NCBI GenBank assembly: GCA_964538875.1
Contig: CAZIHO010000004.1
Location: 1-64,000 of the forward strand
DNA length: 64,000 nt
DNA from: CAZIHO01 sp964538875
GTDB lineage: Bacteria; Pseudomonadota; Gammaproteobacteria; Chromatiales; Chromatiaceae
Reading direction: 5' to 3'
Shown: piece by piece, positions 7,312-17,977 of the stretch
Numbering within the stretch: the first letter of the stretch is position 1
Layout of the letters: every line of letters starts with the position of its first letter
Notes under the pieces: model-generated
Databases searched by the model: none
Seen by the model: only the letters and a program-made list of their open reading frames with translations
What the model was told of the DNA's origin: nothing
Made by a program: the position numbers and the translations under genes

Positions 7312-9762
7312 CTAAGGTTCCTCGGGTGCGGCGCCGGGGTTGAGCGATTGGATACCCCGGAGTACCAGGGACAACTCGTCCTCCAGGGCGGATAGCAAAT
7401 CCTCCACCTGGGCCGCGGGTGGCGGGTTGGTCAGCGCCCGTTCCAGGTCGCCGGCCAGGCTGGCCACCTGTTCGGCGCCCACCAGCAGCGCGCTGCCCCG
7501 CAGCCGGTGCATGCGTTCGCACGCCTTGCTCCATTCCTGGCGCTCAAGCTGTTGGCGGGTCATCGCCACGTCGTCGGCATGGATCTGCTGGAATAGCTCC
7601 AATAGGCTGCTGCGCAGGGCGGGATCCCCGCCCAGGTGGTTGAGGCCGTGGCCGGGATTGATGCCGGGGATGGGGGCCGGACCGGCGGATGGCGGTGCTG
7701 CCGGCAACCAGCGCCGCAGGATGGCGAATAAGTGCTCCGCTTGTACCGGCTTGCGGAGCTGGCCGTTCATCCCCGCCTCGACCCATGGCGCCAAGTCGTC
7801 GTGGACCGGGCTGGTGCTCAGGGCGATGATGGGCGGATTGGCGTCACCTAACAGACGCCGGATGGCGCGGGTGGCCTCGATGCCATCCAGAACCGGCAGC
7901 AGCAGATCCATCAACACCAGGTCATAGGGCTTGGCTTGCACCGCTTCCAGCGCCAGCAGTCCGTTGGCGGCCAGGTCCGGCTGCAAGCCGGCGCCGTTCA
8001 AGAGACCCAGCAACCACTCCTGATCCAGCTCGTTATCCTCAACCAGCAAAATCGCCGCCTGGGCCTGGTGACCGGATAACGGTGGGTCCACGACCAGGGC
8101 GTCTGGCGGATCGACCGGCGGTGGTTCCTTCTTCGCCCGCTTCAACCACACCGAGAAGAAAAACTCGCTGCCGGTGCCCAGGGTGCTGGTGACACCCATT
8201 TCGCCGCCCATCAGCGTCACCAGGTGTTTGCAGATGGCCAGTCCTAGACCGGCGCCGCCGGGCCGGCGGGTGCTGGCATGGACCCCCGGTGCCAAGGGAT
8301 CGAACAGTTGCGCTTGTTGAGATGGGGTGATGCCGATGCCGCTGTCCTGGACCTGGCAGCGGATGAGGTACTTGTCATTCTGCTCCACCCGCACCTTGAG
8401 TTGCACCTGGATCTGGCCCCGCTCGGTGCATTGGAGGGCGTTGTCCACCAGATGGGCCAGGATTTGACTCAAGCGCAGCGGGTCCCCCTGCAACCGCTCG
8501 GGTACGGCCGGCGCCAACTCCCAGGTCAAGGCGAGCTGCTTGGCGCGGGCGCGGCCGGCGAACTCCCGTTCCAGATGCGCCAGCAGCTGGCGGGGCCGAA
8601 AATCTGCCGCTTCTAAGGCGAGCTGGCCGGTTTCCAAGGCAGAAAAATCCTGAATCGCGCGGGTGATGCCGAGTAACCGCTGGGTGACGGCGGATAGCTC
8701 GTCCAACTGGGCGAGGGACGCCGGCTTGGCCGTCTCCTTTCGCAACCGGTAACCCGCCTCCAGGATGCCCTGGATGGCAGTGCGGATTTCCTGGCCCAGG
8801 TGGGCCAGGAACTGGCTGTTGGCCTGGGTCCGGGCGGTGAAGTCGGTCCGTTGGCGGCGGGCAAGGTGGAGATGGTTCAGCAGGTTACGCAGCACCAGTC
8901 CTAGGGCAAGGCTGATGCCGACGATCAGCAGAAAAAAATTATTCAGGGTGCTGTTGCCTTGCTCCAGCAGGTCGCGGTTCATGCGGATGTCAATCAGCAG
9001 CGCCGGGTCGCCCCACATATCCCGCAACAGGCCGAAGCCGGTTATCCCGCCGTCGTCGCCGGGCATCACCAGGGTGTCGGAACCCTTGCCCAACAGCTCC
9101 AGCGCTTGGGTCTGGTCCGGGGCCAGGCTGGCCGAGGCGACCTCCCGCAAGGATAGGTTGACGTGGGTGATGGTTCCGTAGTGGCGGGCGGCCTGTTGGT
9201 CCAGGAACCGGCCCATCATCAGGGTGCCGGCCGGGGGACCCTGGCCCGTGGTCTTGACGATGGGGCGTACCGCCAACAACAGGGTGCCCTGGGGCAGCTG
9301 GAGGATGCCCTGGGCGTGGCCCTCGGAGCTAGTCCATAGGGAGGCTTGGGCTTGGAGGGCGCTGATCAATTCCGGGGGAAGGTCCTGAGCCTCTTGCCGG
9401 GACGGGTCCAGCATACGCCCGTACAGGGGATGCCCGGTTGGGTCGAGAAACAGGATGATGCCAATGCGCAGCCGTTTGAGGCTCTCTTCCGGGCGGTTGA
9501 CGGCGATGAACTGGGGATTGGCGCCTAGGGCGTACTGGTAGCTGTCGTCCCAGGTGGACCAGTCCTCGGTTTCGCCGCTCAGGCCACGCAGATCGTCCTG
9601 CACCGCGTCCAGGGTCCGGTCTAGGTTCTGCTCGACCTGGATCCGTTCCATGTCGAGAAAGCCCTGCAGCAGGGTGCTCCGGGCCACCAGATACACCACC
9701 GCCAGCGCGACCAGGCCCAGACCCCAGATGACAAAACTGGCTTGGGTTGGAAATTTTCTCAT
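7312..9762 (-). CDS. CHASE4 hybrid sensor kinase-like protein with degenerate H box
   Basis: The 816-residue protein runs as follows: N-terminal helix; periplasmic CHASE4-like sensor (about 35-270, with EDWSTWDDSYQY); second transmembrane helix near 280-295; DHp-like region; HATPase domain with N-box VDNALQ and glycine boxes DSGIGI and GGAGLGLAI; a receiver with phospho-acceptor Asp619 (LMDLLLPVLDG) and Lys in LRKP; and a C-terminal HPt domain with His752 in MHRLRGSALL. In the H box the usual FLANMSHEIRTP reads FLAHLGQEIRTA, so the phospho-acceptor His is Gln324 (codon CAG on the coding strand, 8791-8793). The protein may be a pseudokinase, a phosphatase, or use another donor. It is divergent from serS. 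Confidence 0.88.
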   Translation of the reverse strand: MRKFPTQASFVIWGLGLVALAVVYLVARSTLLQGFLDMERIQVEQNLDRTLDAVQDDLRGLSGETEDWSTWDDSYQYALGANPQFIAVNRPEESLKRLRIGIILFLDPTGHPLYGRMLDPSRQEAQDLPPELISALQAQASLWTSSEGHAQGILQLPQGTLLLAVRPIVKTTGQGPPAGTLMMGRFLDQQAARHYGTITHVNLSLREVASASLAPDQTQALELLGKGSDTLVMPGDDGGITGFGLLRDMWGDPALLIDIRMNRDLLEQGNSTLNNFFLLIVGISLALGLVLRNLLNHLHLARRQRTDFTARTQANSQFLAHLGQEIRTAIQGILEAGYRLRKETAKPASLAQLDELSAVTQRLLGITRAIQDFSALETGQLALEAADFRPRQLLAHLEREFAGRARAKQLALTWELAPAVPERLQGDPLRLSQILAHLVDNALQCTERGQIQVQLKVRVEQNDKYLIRCQVQDSGIGITPSQQAQLFDPLAPGVHASTRRPGGAGLGLAICKHLVTLMGGEMGVTSTLGTGSEFFFSVWLKRAKKEPPPVDPPDALVVDPPLSGHQAQAAILLVEDNELDQEWLLGLLNGAGLQPDLAANGLLALEAVQAKPYDLVLMDLLLPVLDGIEATRAIRRLLGDANPPIIALSTSPVHDDLAPWVEAGMNGQLRKPVQAEHLFAILRRWLPAAPPSAGPAPIPGINPGHGLNHLGGDPALRSSLLELFQQIHADDVAMTRQQLERQEWSKACERMHRLRGSALLVGAEQVASLAGDLERALTNPPPAAQVEDLLSALEDELSLVLRGIQSLNPGAAPEEP

Positions 9763-10009
9763 TGCTGTCAGGATGTTCCGGGAAGATGGCGAATCGCTCG
9801 GGGTTCCGGCCAGCCGGGACCAATCTCGGGGGCTTGGCGTGGCGAAGACTAGAGTAGGGTTTTTCCCCCCTTGGCGCTATCGGTGCCGGGAACAAAAAGC
9901 ACCCAGGACAGGGGCGGATAAAGCGCCGGATGGGTGTAAAATCCTGAGTCGATTTGGCCGGCGTTACTTTGCTGCCGGTCTGAACGCTGGATTGCGAAAC
10001 GAGGTGGCC

Positions 10010-11281
10010 ATGCTCGACCCAAAACTATTACGCGGCGATTTGGAAGGCGTCGCGGCGGCCCTGGCGCGGCGCGGACTGCGCCTGGACCAGGCGCGGATTC
10101 AAGACTTGGAGGCGCGCCGCAAGGCCCTGCAAGTCCAGGTGCAGGAATTGCAGAATGATCGCAACGCCCGCTCCCGGGCCATCGGCCAAGCCAAGGCGGC
10201 GGGTGCCGATCTGGCGCCCCTTTTAGCGGAAGTGGCGAGTCTCGGTGACCGGCTCAAGGCCTCCGACGAGGCGCTGGCGGCGGTCCAGGCGGAATTGGAG
10301 GACATCGCCCTGGCGACGCCCAATCTGCCCCACGAGAGCGTTCCCGACGGCCGGGACGAATCCGCCAACCGGGAGGAACGCCGGTGGGGGGAGCCCCGCC
10401 AGTTCAGCTTTGCGCCCAGGGATCATGTGGATCTGGGCGCCCTGGGCGGGCGTATCGACTTTGACGCGGCGTCCCGCATCGCCGGTGCCCGCTTCGCGGT
10501 CCTGTCCGGGCCCCTGGCGCGGCTCCAGCGTGCCCTGACCCAGTTCATGCTGGATACCCATACCCAGGAACATGGTTATACCGAGGTCTATGTGCCCTAT
10601 CTGGTCAACGCCGACAGCCTGCGGGGCACCGGCCAGTTGCCCAAGTTCGAGGCGGATCTGTTCCGGGTGCGGGGCGAGCAGGACTATTTCCTGATTCCCA
10701 CCGCTGAGGTGCCGGTCACCAACCTGGTGCGGGACCAAATCCTGGACGCGGACCGCCTGCCGCGCCGCTGGGTGGCCCATACCCCCTGCTTCCGCTCCGA
10801 GGCCGGTTCCTACGGCAAGGACACCCGGGGCATGATTCGCCAGCACCAGTTCGAGAAGGTGGAATTGGTCATGGTGACCCGGCCGGAAGATTCCTTCGCC
10901 GCCCTGGAAACCCTGACCGGCCATGCGGAATCCATCCTGCAACGGCTGGAATTACCCTACCGGGTAGTGACCCTGTGCACCGGGGATCTGGGCTTTTCCG
11001 CCATGAAAACCTATGACCTGGAGGTTTGGCTGCCGGGCCAGGGCCGCTACCGGGAAATTTCCTCGTGCAGTAATTTCGGCGATTTCCAGGCCCGGCGCCT
11101 CCAGGCCCGTTGGCGCAATCCGGCCACCGGCAAGCCGGAACTGGTGCATACCCTCAACGGTTCCGGGCTGGCGGTGGGTCGCACCCTGGTGGCGGTGATG
11201 GAAAATTACCAGGAAGCGGACGGCCGCATCCGGGTGCCGGCGGTGTTGGCGCCCTACCTGGGCGGCTGCCAGTTTGTCTAA
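10010..11281 (+). CDS. serS: Seryl-tRNA synthetase
   Basis: The 423-residue protein has an N-terminal coiled-coil arm (residues 1-110), which contacts the tRNA long arm, followed by the class II catalytic core with PTAEVPVTN, FRSEAGSYGKDTRGMIRQHQF (motif 2 region) and NGSGLAVGRTLVAVMEN (motif 3). It charges tRNA-Ser and tRNA-Sec with serine in the cytoplasm. I take ATG at 10010, preceded by GAGGTG, because the family begins MLDPKLLR-like; the open frame extends further upstream without family similarity. The length is normal. The 247 bp between it and the divergent hybrid kinase gene should hold both promoters. Confidence 0.97.
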   Translation: MLDPKLLRGDLEGVAAALARRGLRLDQARIQDLEARRKALQVQVQELQNDRNARSRAIGQAKAAGADLAPLLAEVASLGDRLKASDEALAAVQAELEDIALATPNLPHESVPDGRDESANREERRWGEPRQFSFAPRDHVDLGALGGRIDFDAASRIAGARFAVLSGPLARLQRALTQFMLDTHTQEHGYTEVYVPYLVNADSLRGTGQLPKFEADLFRVRGEQDYFLIPTAEVPVTNLVRDQILDADRLPRRWVAHTPCFRSEAGSYGKDTRGMIRQHQFEKVELVMVTRPEDSFAALETLTGHAESILQRLELPYRVVTLCTGDLGFSAMKTYDLEVWLPGQGRYREISSCSNFGDFQARRLQARWRNPATGKPELVHTLNGSGLAVGRTLVAVMENYQEADGRIRVPAVLAPYLGGCQFV

Positions 11282-11334
11282 CACCTGAGTACAAGAAAGT
11301 CGGTTTCAAACCAACCCAAGAGAGGACCATCCGA

Positions 11335-12609
11335 GTGAAGATCGAAACCCTGGCCATTCACGCCGGCTTCGCGCCGGATCCCGCCACCAAGTCGGTGGCC
11401 ACCCCCATTTACCAAACCACCTCCTACGCCTTTGACGATACCCAGCACGGCGCCGATCTGTTCGACCTCAAGGTGCCGGGCAACATCTACACCCGCATCA
11501 TGAATCCCACCAGCGCAGTGCTGGAGCAGCGGGTCACCGCCATGGAAGGGGGCATCGGCGGCCTGGCGCTGGCCTCGGGTATGGCGGCGGTGACCTACGC
11601 GATCTTCACCATCGCCGAGACCGGCGACAATATCGTCACCACCTCCACCCTGTACGGTGGCACCTACAACCTGTTCGCCCACACCCTGCCCCAGTTGGGC
11701 ATTCAGGTGCGGTTTGCGGCGCCCAACGACATCGAGGGCATGGCGGCCCTGATCGATGCGCGTACCAAGGCGGTGTTCTGCGAATCCATCGGTAACCCTG
11801 CGGGTAACGTGGCGGACCTGACCGCCATGGCCGACATGGCTCATGCCCATGGGGTGCCCCTGATCGTGGATAACACGGTGCCCACGCCCTACCTGTGCCG
11901 GCCCTTCGAGCATGGCGCCGACATCGTGCTGCACGCCCTGACCAAATATATGGGCGGCCACGGCACTAGCATCGCCGGCGTGCTGGTGGATTCCGGCAAC
12001 TTTCCCTGGGCGGAGCACAAGGCCCGCTTCCGGCGCCTGAACGAGCCAGACGTGTCCTACCATGGCGTGGTCTACACCGAAGCCCTGGGGCCGGCGGCCT
12101 ACATCGGCCGGGCCCGGGTGGTGCCGCTGCGCAACATGGGCGCGGCCCTGTCGCCCTTCAACAGTTTTCTGATCTTGCAGGGTATCGAAACCTTGCCGGT
12201 GCGCATGGACCGCCATTGCGACAATGCCCTGGCGGTGGCCAAGTATCTGCAAGCCCATCCGCAAGTCGCCTGGACCCGTTACGCCGGGCTGGACGACCAT
12301 CCGGACAAGCCCCTGGTGGACAAGTACATGGGCGGCCGGGCGTCCGGCATCCTGTCCTTCGGCATCAAGGGCGGTCTGCCGGCGGGGGCCAAGTTCATCG
12401 ACGCCCTCAAGCTGGCGGTGCGTCTGGTCAACATCGGCGACGCCAAGACCCTGGCCTGCCATCCGGCGACCACCACCCATCGCCAGTTGAATCCGGAGGA
12501 AGCGGCCCGGGCCGGCGTGTCCGAGGACATGGTGCGCCTATCCATCGGCATCGAGCACGTGGACGACATCATCGCCGACATCGACCAGGCGTTGGCGGCT
12601 GCCCGCTAG
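11335..12609 (+). CDS. metY: O-acetylhomoserine sulfhydrylase (Cys/Met-metabolism PLP enzyme)
   Basis: The 424-residue protein of the Cys/Met-metabolism PLP family makes homocysteine from O-acetylhomoserine and sulfide (direct sulfhydrylation). The PLP lysine is Lys204 in HALTKYMGGHG. The start region KIETLAIHAG and the length of about 425 match MetY rather than the shorter MetB/MetC or MetZ enzymes. The start is GTG at 11335, with AGAGGA eight bases before it. It follows serS by 53 bp and may share transcription with it. The upstream same-frame extension lies inside serS and is discounted. Two strong hairpins follow it. Confidence 0.92.
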   Translation: MKIETLAIHAGFAPDPATKSVATPIYQTTSYAFDDTQHGADLFDLKVPGNIYTRIMNPTSAVLEQRVTAMEGGIGGLALASGMAAVTYAIFTIAETGDNIVTTSTLYGGTYNLFAHTLPQLGIQVRFAAPNDIEGMAALIDARTKAVFCESIGNPAGNVADLTAMADMAHAHGVPLIVDNTVPTPYLCRPFEHGADIVLHALTKYMGGHGTSIAGVLVDSGNFPWAEHKARFRRLNEPDVSYHGVVYTEALGPAAYIGRARVVPLRNMGAALSPFNSFLILQGIETLPVRMDRHCDNALAVAKYLQAHPQVAWTRYAGLDDHPDKPLVDKYMGGRASGILSFGIKGGLPAGAKFIDALKLAVRLVNIGDAKTLACHPATTTHRQLNPEEAARAGVSEDMVRLSIGIEHVDDIIADIDQALAAAR

Positions 12610-12646
12610 GGGTACGCTGAAAAATACTGTCCGGGTATTGTCCGCG

Positions 12647-12681
12647 GCAGGAAAAGAACCCGCGTGGTTTGCTTTTCCTGC
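12647..12681 (+). terminator. Hairpin downstream of metY
   Basis: GCAGGAAAAG-AACC pairs with GGTT-(TG)-CTTTTCCTGC around a 5-base loop CGCGT. This gives 14 pairs with one 2-base bulge. It lies 37 bp after metY. There is no long T run, so termination may be weak. Confidence 0.5.
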
Positions 12682-12731
12682 ACAAGCAATGGCGGGTCGG
12701 CATTGATTGGGCCGGCACCTGCTGGTACCGG

Positions 12732-12760
12732 GGGAACCGCTGAACGACTCAGCGGTTCCC
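12732..12760. terminator. Perfect 12-bp hairpin between convergent metY and apbE
   Basis: GGGAACCGCTGA and TCAGCGGTTCCC pair perfectly around ACGAC. The structure abuts the apbE stop codon and sits between convergent genes, so it could end transcripts from both sides. It has no T tract. Confidence 0.5.
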
Positions 12761-13686
12761 TAGCGGGTGGGTTGGCCGGACCCGGCACGCTGGTCTGGCC
12801 AATCGCCGCCGGTTGCCCCGTCGTCCCCCATCCATAGGTGGGGCAATCCCAGTTCCGCGAGCCAGGCCGGTCCCGCCGCGCCCTTGAGCAGGGCGATGCT
12901 GGCGGCGCTGCCCGCCACCAGGCAGCTGGGCGCCAACAGGCTCACCGACGCCAGTCCGGCCACCGGCCAGCCAGTGCGGGGGTCCAGCAGATGACCATAG
13001 CGGCGGCCGTCGATCAGCAGACAGCGTTGGTAGTCACCGCTGGTGGCGATGGCACCCCGGTGCAGCTGGACTTCCGCCAGCCAGGCGTCCGCCGTTCTAG
13101 GATGGCGGATGCCGATGCGCCAGGGACGGCCGTCCGGGTGGGGACCCAGGACGCGAATGTCTCCCCCCAAATTCACCAAGCCGCCCTCGATGCCCGCAGC
13201 CAGCAGCAGGCCGGCGGCCCGGTCCGCCGCGTATTCCTTGACGAGGCCGCCCAGGTCCAATTCCATGCCGGGCACCGGGAATTCCAGCCGGGGACGCCGC
13301 CAGATCAGCTTATCCCAGCCCACCCGGGGTAGTATGGCGTGAATTTCGGCCGGATCCGGCAGACGTGCGGCGGCGAAATTCCAGGCGCGGCGCAATAGGC
13401 CGGAGCTGATGTCGAACAGGCCGTCACTGCGCTGGTAACAGGTGTCTGCGTAGTCCAGCAGGGCGGCGGTTTCTTCATCCAGGTCCAGGGCGCCGCCCTG
13501 GGCGGCGACCCGGTTGATGTGGCTCAGCAGGCTGGTGTCCCGATAGCGGGAATAGCGGGCTTCCAGAAGTTCGATGTCGGCCAGGGCCCGCTGGGCCGCC
13601 ACCTCGGCCTGCCCGGCGGTGGCGGCGTACAGTTGCAGCTCGCAGGGGCTGCCCATGGCCCGGAAGCTGATGGGGTAGTGCCCCAT
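12760..13686 (-). CDS. apbE: FAD:protein FMN transferase, ApbE family
   Basis: The 308-residue protein has the ApbE core: RAMGSPCELQLYA at the start, LGGLVKEYAADRA, and GLVNLGGDIRVLG followed by RIGIRHP. ApbE uses FAD and Mg2+ to attach FMN covalently to Ser/Thr in acceptor proteins, usually in the periplasm. The start is ATG at 13686, only eight bases past the DUF3570 stop; a longer frame into that gene is discounted. No clear signal peptide is seen in this form, though an N-terminal extension could supply one. It is the last gene of the TlpA-DUF4266-DUF3570-ApbE run, so the barrel or lipoprotein next to it is the likely substrate. Confidence 0.92.
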   Translation of the reverse strand: MGHYPISFRAMGSPCELQLYAATAGQAEVAAQRALADIELLEARYSRYRDTSLLSHINRVAAQGGALDLDEETAALLDYADTCYQRSDGLFDISSGLLRRAWNFAAARLPDPAEIHAILPRVGWDKLIWRRPRLEFPVPGMELDLGGLVKEYAADRAAGLLLAAGIEGGLVNLGGDIRVLGPHPDGRPWRIGIRHPRTADAWLAEVQLHRGAIATSGDYQRCLLIDGRRYGHLLDPRTGWPVAGLASVSLLAPSCLVAGSAASIALLKGAAGPAWLAELGLPHLWMGDDGATGGDWPDQRAGSGQPTR

Positions 13687-13693
13687 GGGCCGG

Positions 13694-14983
13694 TCAGAAC
13701 AGCAGCTTCCAGCCAAGGCTGACGGTGAGATAGTCGTAATCCGCGCAGCCGCACCCGCGACTATTTTCCAGGGCCAAACCATCCCGGCGGTCGTAGTATT
13801 CGACGCCAGCGTCCAGGCGGATGTTGTCCCCTAGGGACTTACTCAGCTTGAGCCGGTAACTCAGGGCGCCAAAACCCGCCAGGCGGTAGTCGCTGCTGTA
13901 GATCCCATCGTCGGGCAGGTAGGAGAAGTAATCCTGGTAGAAGTCCGCCGCTGTTTGGCTGTAATAGCGCACGCCGGGGGTGATGCTCCAGCCGTCGCCC
14001 AAGGGTTGGGACCAACTGGCGTCCAGGGTGTGGGCGCTGATGCCCCAGTCATCCCAGGAATAGCGGTAATCGAAATGGAGGGCACCGCCCAGATCGGGAA
14101 TCCAGCGGGTATAGCGTCCCAGCAGATTCCACTGGCCCCGGTGGTCCGGACGCTGTTCCGGCTGGGTGCTGTTGGTGGAGAGGACGTAAATTTCCTTGTA
14201 GGGGTCGGTCAGGTAACCGGACCCGTCAGCATAGGTCAAGTTGACCTGGGCTAGGGAATATTTGTCCAGCACCTGGGTGACGCCGAGCAGCCCATTCCAG
14301 ACCTGTTTGTCCCCAGTGAAGCCGGGTTGGTTGACCGGCGAAAATTGATCATCCGCCAGTCCCACGCCCAGGGCCAGGGTGGTGTGCTTGTCGTTCAACT
14401 CCCGGCGCAGATCCAGGTTCAGGTAGTGGGAGCTGTAGTCGATTTCCTCGGAAAAGCCCAGCCCCAGGCCCAGGGTCATGTCTCCCAGGTAGCGGTTGAG
14501 CTTGAGGTCCACCGCCTCGCGCACGTCGGCGAAGCGGGTGGTGCTGAGGATTTGCTGCACCGCCGTGGGCTGGCAAGCGGTTTCCGTGTAGGGCCGCCCG
14601 CCCAGGGGCTGCGGCAAGGGCGAGGAGGGGCCGCCGGACGCGCCGCTCGCGCTGTCCAAACTGGGTTCCCGGGGACGGATGGTGACGCCACCGGGACAGG
14701 ACAGTTCGGGCACGTTGTACACCGGGGACGCACCAGAAATGGAATCCCGCACCAGGTTGAGGCTCAGGTCCAAGTCATCGCCCAGGGGCGTGATTAGCCC
14801 CTGTTGGATGGCCCGCACCGTGACCCGTCCAGAGCCCTCGTCGTAGTAGTAAATACCCCCCTCCAGTTCCAGCTGGCTGGCCGGAGTCGCCCCCTGGGCG
14901 GTTGGGGTCATGCCGGGTAGAGCCAGGGCGGCGCCGGTCAAGGCCGCCAGGGCGCGGCTGCCGTTGGGGTCAGTTGCAGCCAC
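13694..14983 (-). CDS. DUF3570 outer-membrane beta-barrel with two flavinylation-like motifs
   Basis: The 429-residue protein starts at a GTG that overlaps the DUF4266 gene by 14 bases. An N-terminal signal-like region (about 10-30) is followed by GGIYYYDEG and then alternating amphipathic strands such as VTFGLGLG-type, DASWSQPLGD and RLDAGVEYYDRR, ending in LTVSLGWKLLF. This is a beta-barrel pattern with a terminal aromatic, expected in the outer membrane. Between strands are two repeats of the form D-S-x-S-G-A-S, at residues 80-86 and 110-116. They resemble the acceptor motif modified by ApbE, whose gene follows 8 bp downstream. Cys96 and Cys137 fall in the same loop. The molecular function of DUF3570 is not established. 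Confidence 0.85.
   Translation of the reverse strand: MAATDPNGSRALAALTGAALALPGMTPTAQGATPASQLELEGGIYYYDEGSGRVTVRAIQQGLITPLGDDLDLSLNLVRDSISGASPVYNVPELSCPGGVTIRPREPSLDSASGASGGPSSPLPQPLGGRPYTETACQPTAVQQILSTTRFADVREAVDLKLNRYLGDMTLGLGLGFSEEIDYSSHYLNLDLRRELNDKHTTLALGVGLADDQFSPVNQPGFTGDKQVWNGLLGVTQVLDKYSLAQVNLTYADGSGYLTDPYKEIYVLSTNSTQPEQRPDHRGQWNLLGRYTRWIPDLGGALHFDYRYSWDDWGISAHTLDASWSQPLGDGWSITPGVRYYSQTAADFYQDYFSYLPDDGIYSSDYRLAGFGALSYRLKLSKSLGDNIRLDAGVEYYDRRDGLALENSRGCGCADYDYLTVSLGWKLLF
14636..14656 (-). other. Second ApbE-acceptor-like motif (DSASGAS) in the DUF3570 protein
   Basis: This codes for Asp110-Ser-Ala-Ser-Gly-Ala-Ser116. ApbE acceptor sites in NqrC/RnfG-type proteins carry an Asp two or three residues before S/T-G-A-T/S. 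The match is by motif only. Confidence 0.5.
14726..14746 (-). other. First ApbE-acceptor-like motif (DSISGAS) in the DUF3570 protein
   Basis: This codes for Asp80-Ser-Ile-Ser-Gly-Ala-Ser86, followed by Pro-Val-Tyr. It has the same pattern as the motif 30 residues later. Two copies in one loop region make chance less likely, but modification is unproven. Confidence 0.5.
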
Positions 14984-15185
14984 AGCCGCCCCCTCCTACC
15001 GCATAACCGCCGGATACCGCTTCGCGGGAGAAGTAGGCGTGCTGGCGGAACGCGGTGTCGTTGGGATAGGGCTCTAGGGCCATTGCCGGGCGCGCCAAAT
15101 AGCCCCGTTCCCAGGGTTGGACCTGAGTCAGGCAACCGGAAAGCAGGAGGCTGGCCAGGATCATGGGGACATAGGTACGGATCAT
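14970..15185 (-). CDS. DUF4266 small lipoprotein with GGGCGCN C-terminus
   Basis: The 71-residue lipoprotein has a signal peptide ending in LLLSGC, so Cys18 would be lipidated. The mature part has VQPWERGYLARPAM, SREAVSGG and a terminal GGGGCGCN, which are the hallmarks of DUF4266. The Cys-Gly-Cys end could bind a metal or form a disulfide, and a TlpA-like oxidoreductase is encoded immediately upstream. Its ATG overlaps the TlpA stop (ATGA), and its own stop lies inside the DUF3570 gene, so the three are tightly coupled. The function is unknown. An outer- or inner-membrane periplasmic assembly factor for the DUF3570 barrel is a reasonable inference. Confidence 0.88.
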   Translation of the reverse strand: MIRTYVPMILASLLLSGCLTQVQPWERGYLARPAMALEPYPNDTAFRQHAYFSREAVSGGYAVGGGGCGCN

Positions 15186-15694
15186 GGTTTGCTGCCCCCA
15201 GGTTCGGCTAGCAGGGCCTCCAGTTGGCGGCGCAACGGCGCCTTGTCGCCGGATTTAAAGCCGAGGTGGACTTGGCGCAGCCGGCCCTGCCGGTCGATCA
15301 GGTAGGAGGAGGGCATGGCCTTGACGCCGTAACTTTTGGGACAGTCCCCCTTGCCGTCCCGGCCCAGGCTAAAGCTCACCGTCTGTTTGCGGGCGAAGGC
15401 GCGGGCGTCGCCCAGCTCCTCGTCCAGACTAATGGCGATCACCTTGAAACCCTGGTCCCCCAACTCCTGTTGCATTTGCTCCAGGAAGGGGAAGGACTCC
15501 AGACAGGGGGGACACCAGGAGGCCCAGAAGTCCACCAACACCACCTGGCCGGGACGGGCGCCCACCGGCAGCGGCGCGCCGCCGTCCAACGCCTGGGCGG
15601 TGCAGCTTGGTGCTGGTGCTCCCACTTCGGCGGCCTGGCTGGGTAACGGGAGGGACAGGGCTAGGTAAAGGCCGATCAGGATGCTTCGGTTCAT
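15182..15694 (-). CDS. TlpA-like periplasmic thioredoxin
   Basis: The 170-residue protein has an N-terminal signal peptide (about residues 1-21, ending near SQAA) and a thioredoxin fold with the active site WASWCPPC (Cys61, Cys64). It also has the cis-Pro region AMPSSYLID. TlpA/ResA-type proteins reduce disulfides of periplasmic clients. The ATG at 15694 follows AAGGGAT and places the signal peptide at the start; the longer frame to 15745 is less likely. It is the first gene of the operon with DUF4266, DUF3570 and apbE. Keeping the Cys pair of the DUF4266 lipoprotein reduced is a plausible job. Confidence 0.88.
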   Translation of the reverse strand: MNRSILIGLYLALSLPLPSQAAEVGAPAPSCTAQALDGGAPLPVGARPGQVVLVDFWASWCPPCLESFPFLEQMQQELGDQGFKVIAISLDEELGDARAFARKQTVSFSLGRDGKGDCPKSYGVKAMPSSYLIDRQGRLRQVHLGFKSGDKAPLRRQLEALLAEPGGSKP

Positions 15695-15825
15695 GGCGGG
15701 ATCCCTTGGTGGCAAGCGGATGGCCGCTGGCTGGCCATGGGCCATAGCGACCTAGTGCCTAGGGTAGCCTGGAGTTCCAGGCCAAATCAAAACCAGTTTG
15801 CCTGGGGTTTAGTCCCGGTGCCCGG

Positions 15826-17895
<2,070 letters not shown>

Positions 17896-17977
17896 GGGAC
17901 GGGGCCTTGTGGAAAACGCGGATTTCCCGGATATGGGGGAGGCGGGGCCTAATTCCAGGGCATCCAGCTTAGATATC

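Noticed and set aside
11278..12480. 400-codon minus-strand frame across metY
   Set aside because: It is antisense to a clear PLP enzyme with biased composition, so it is an artefact of base content.
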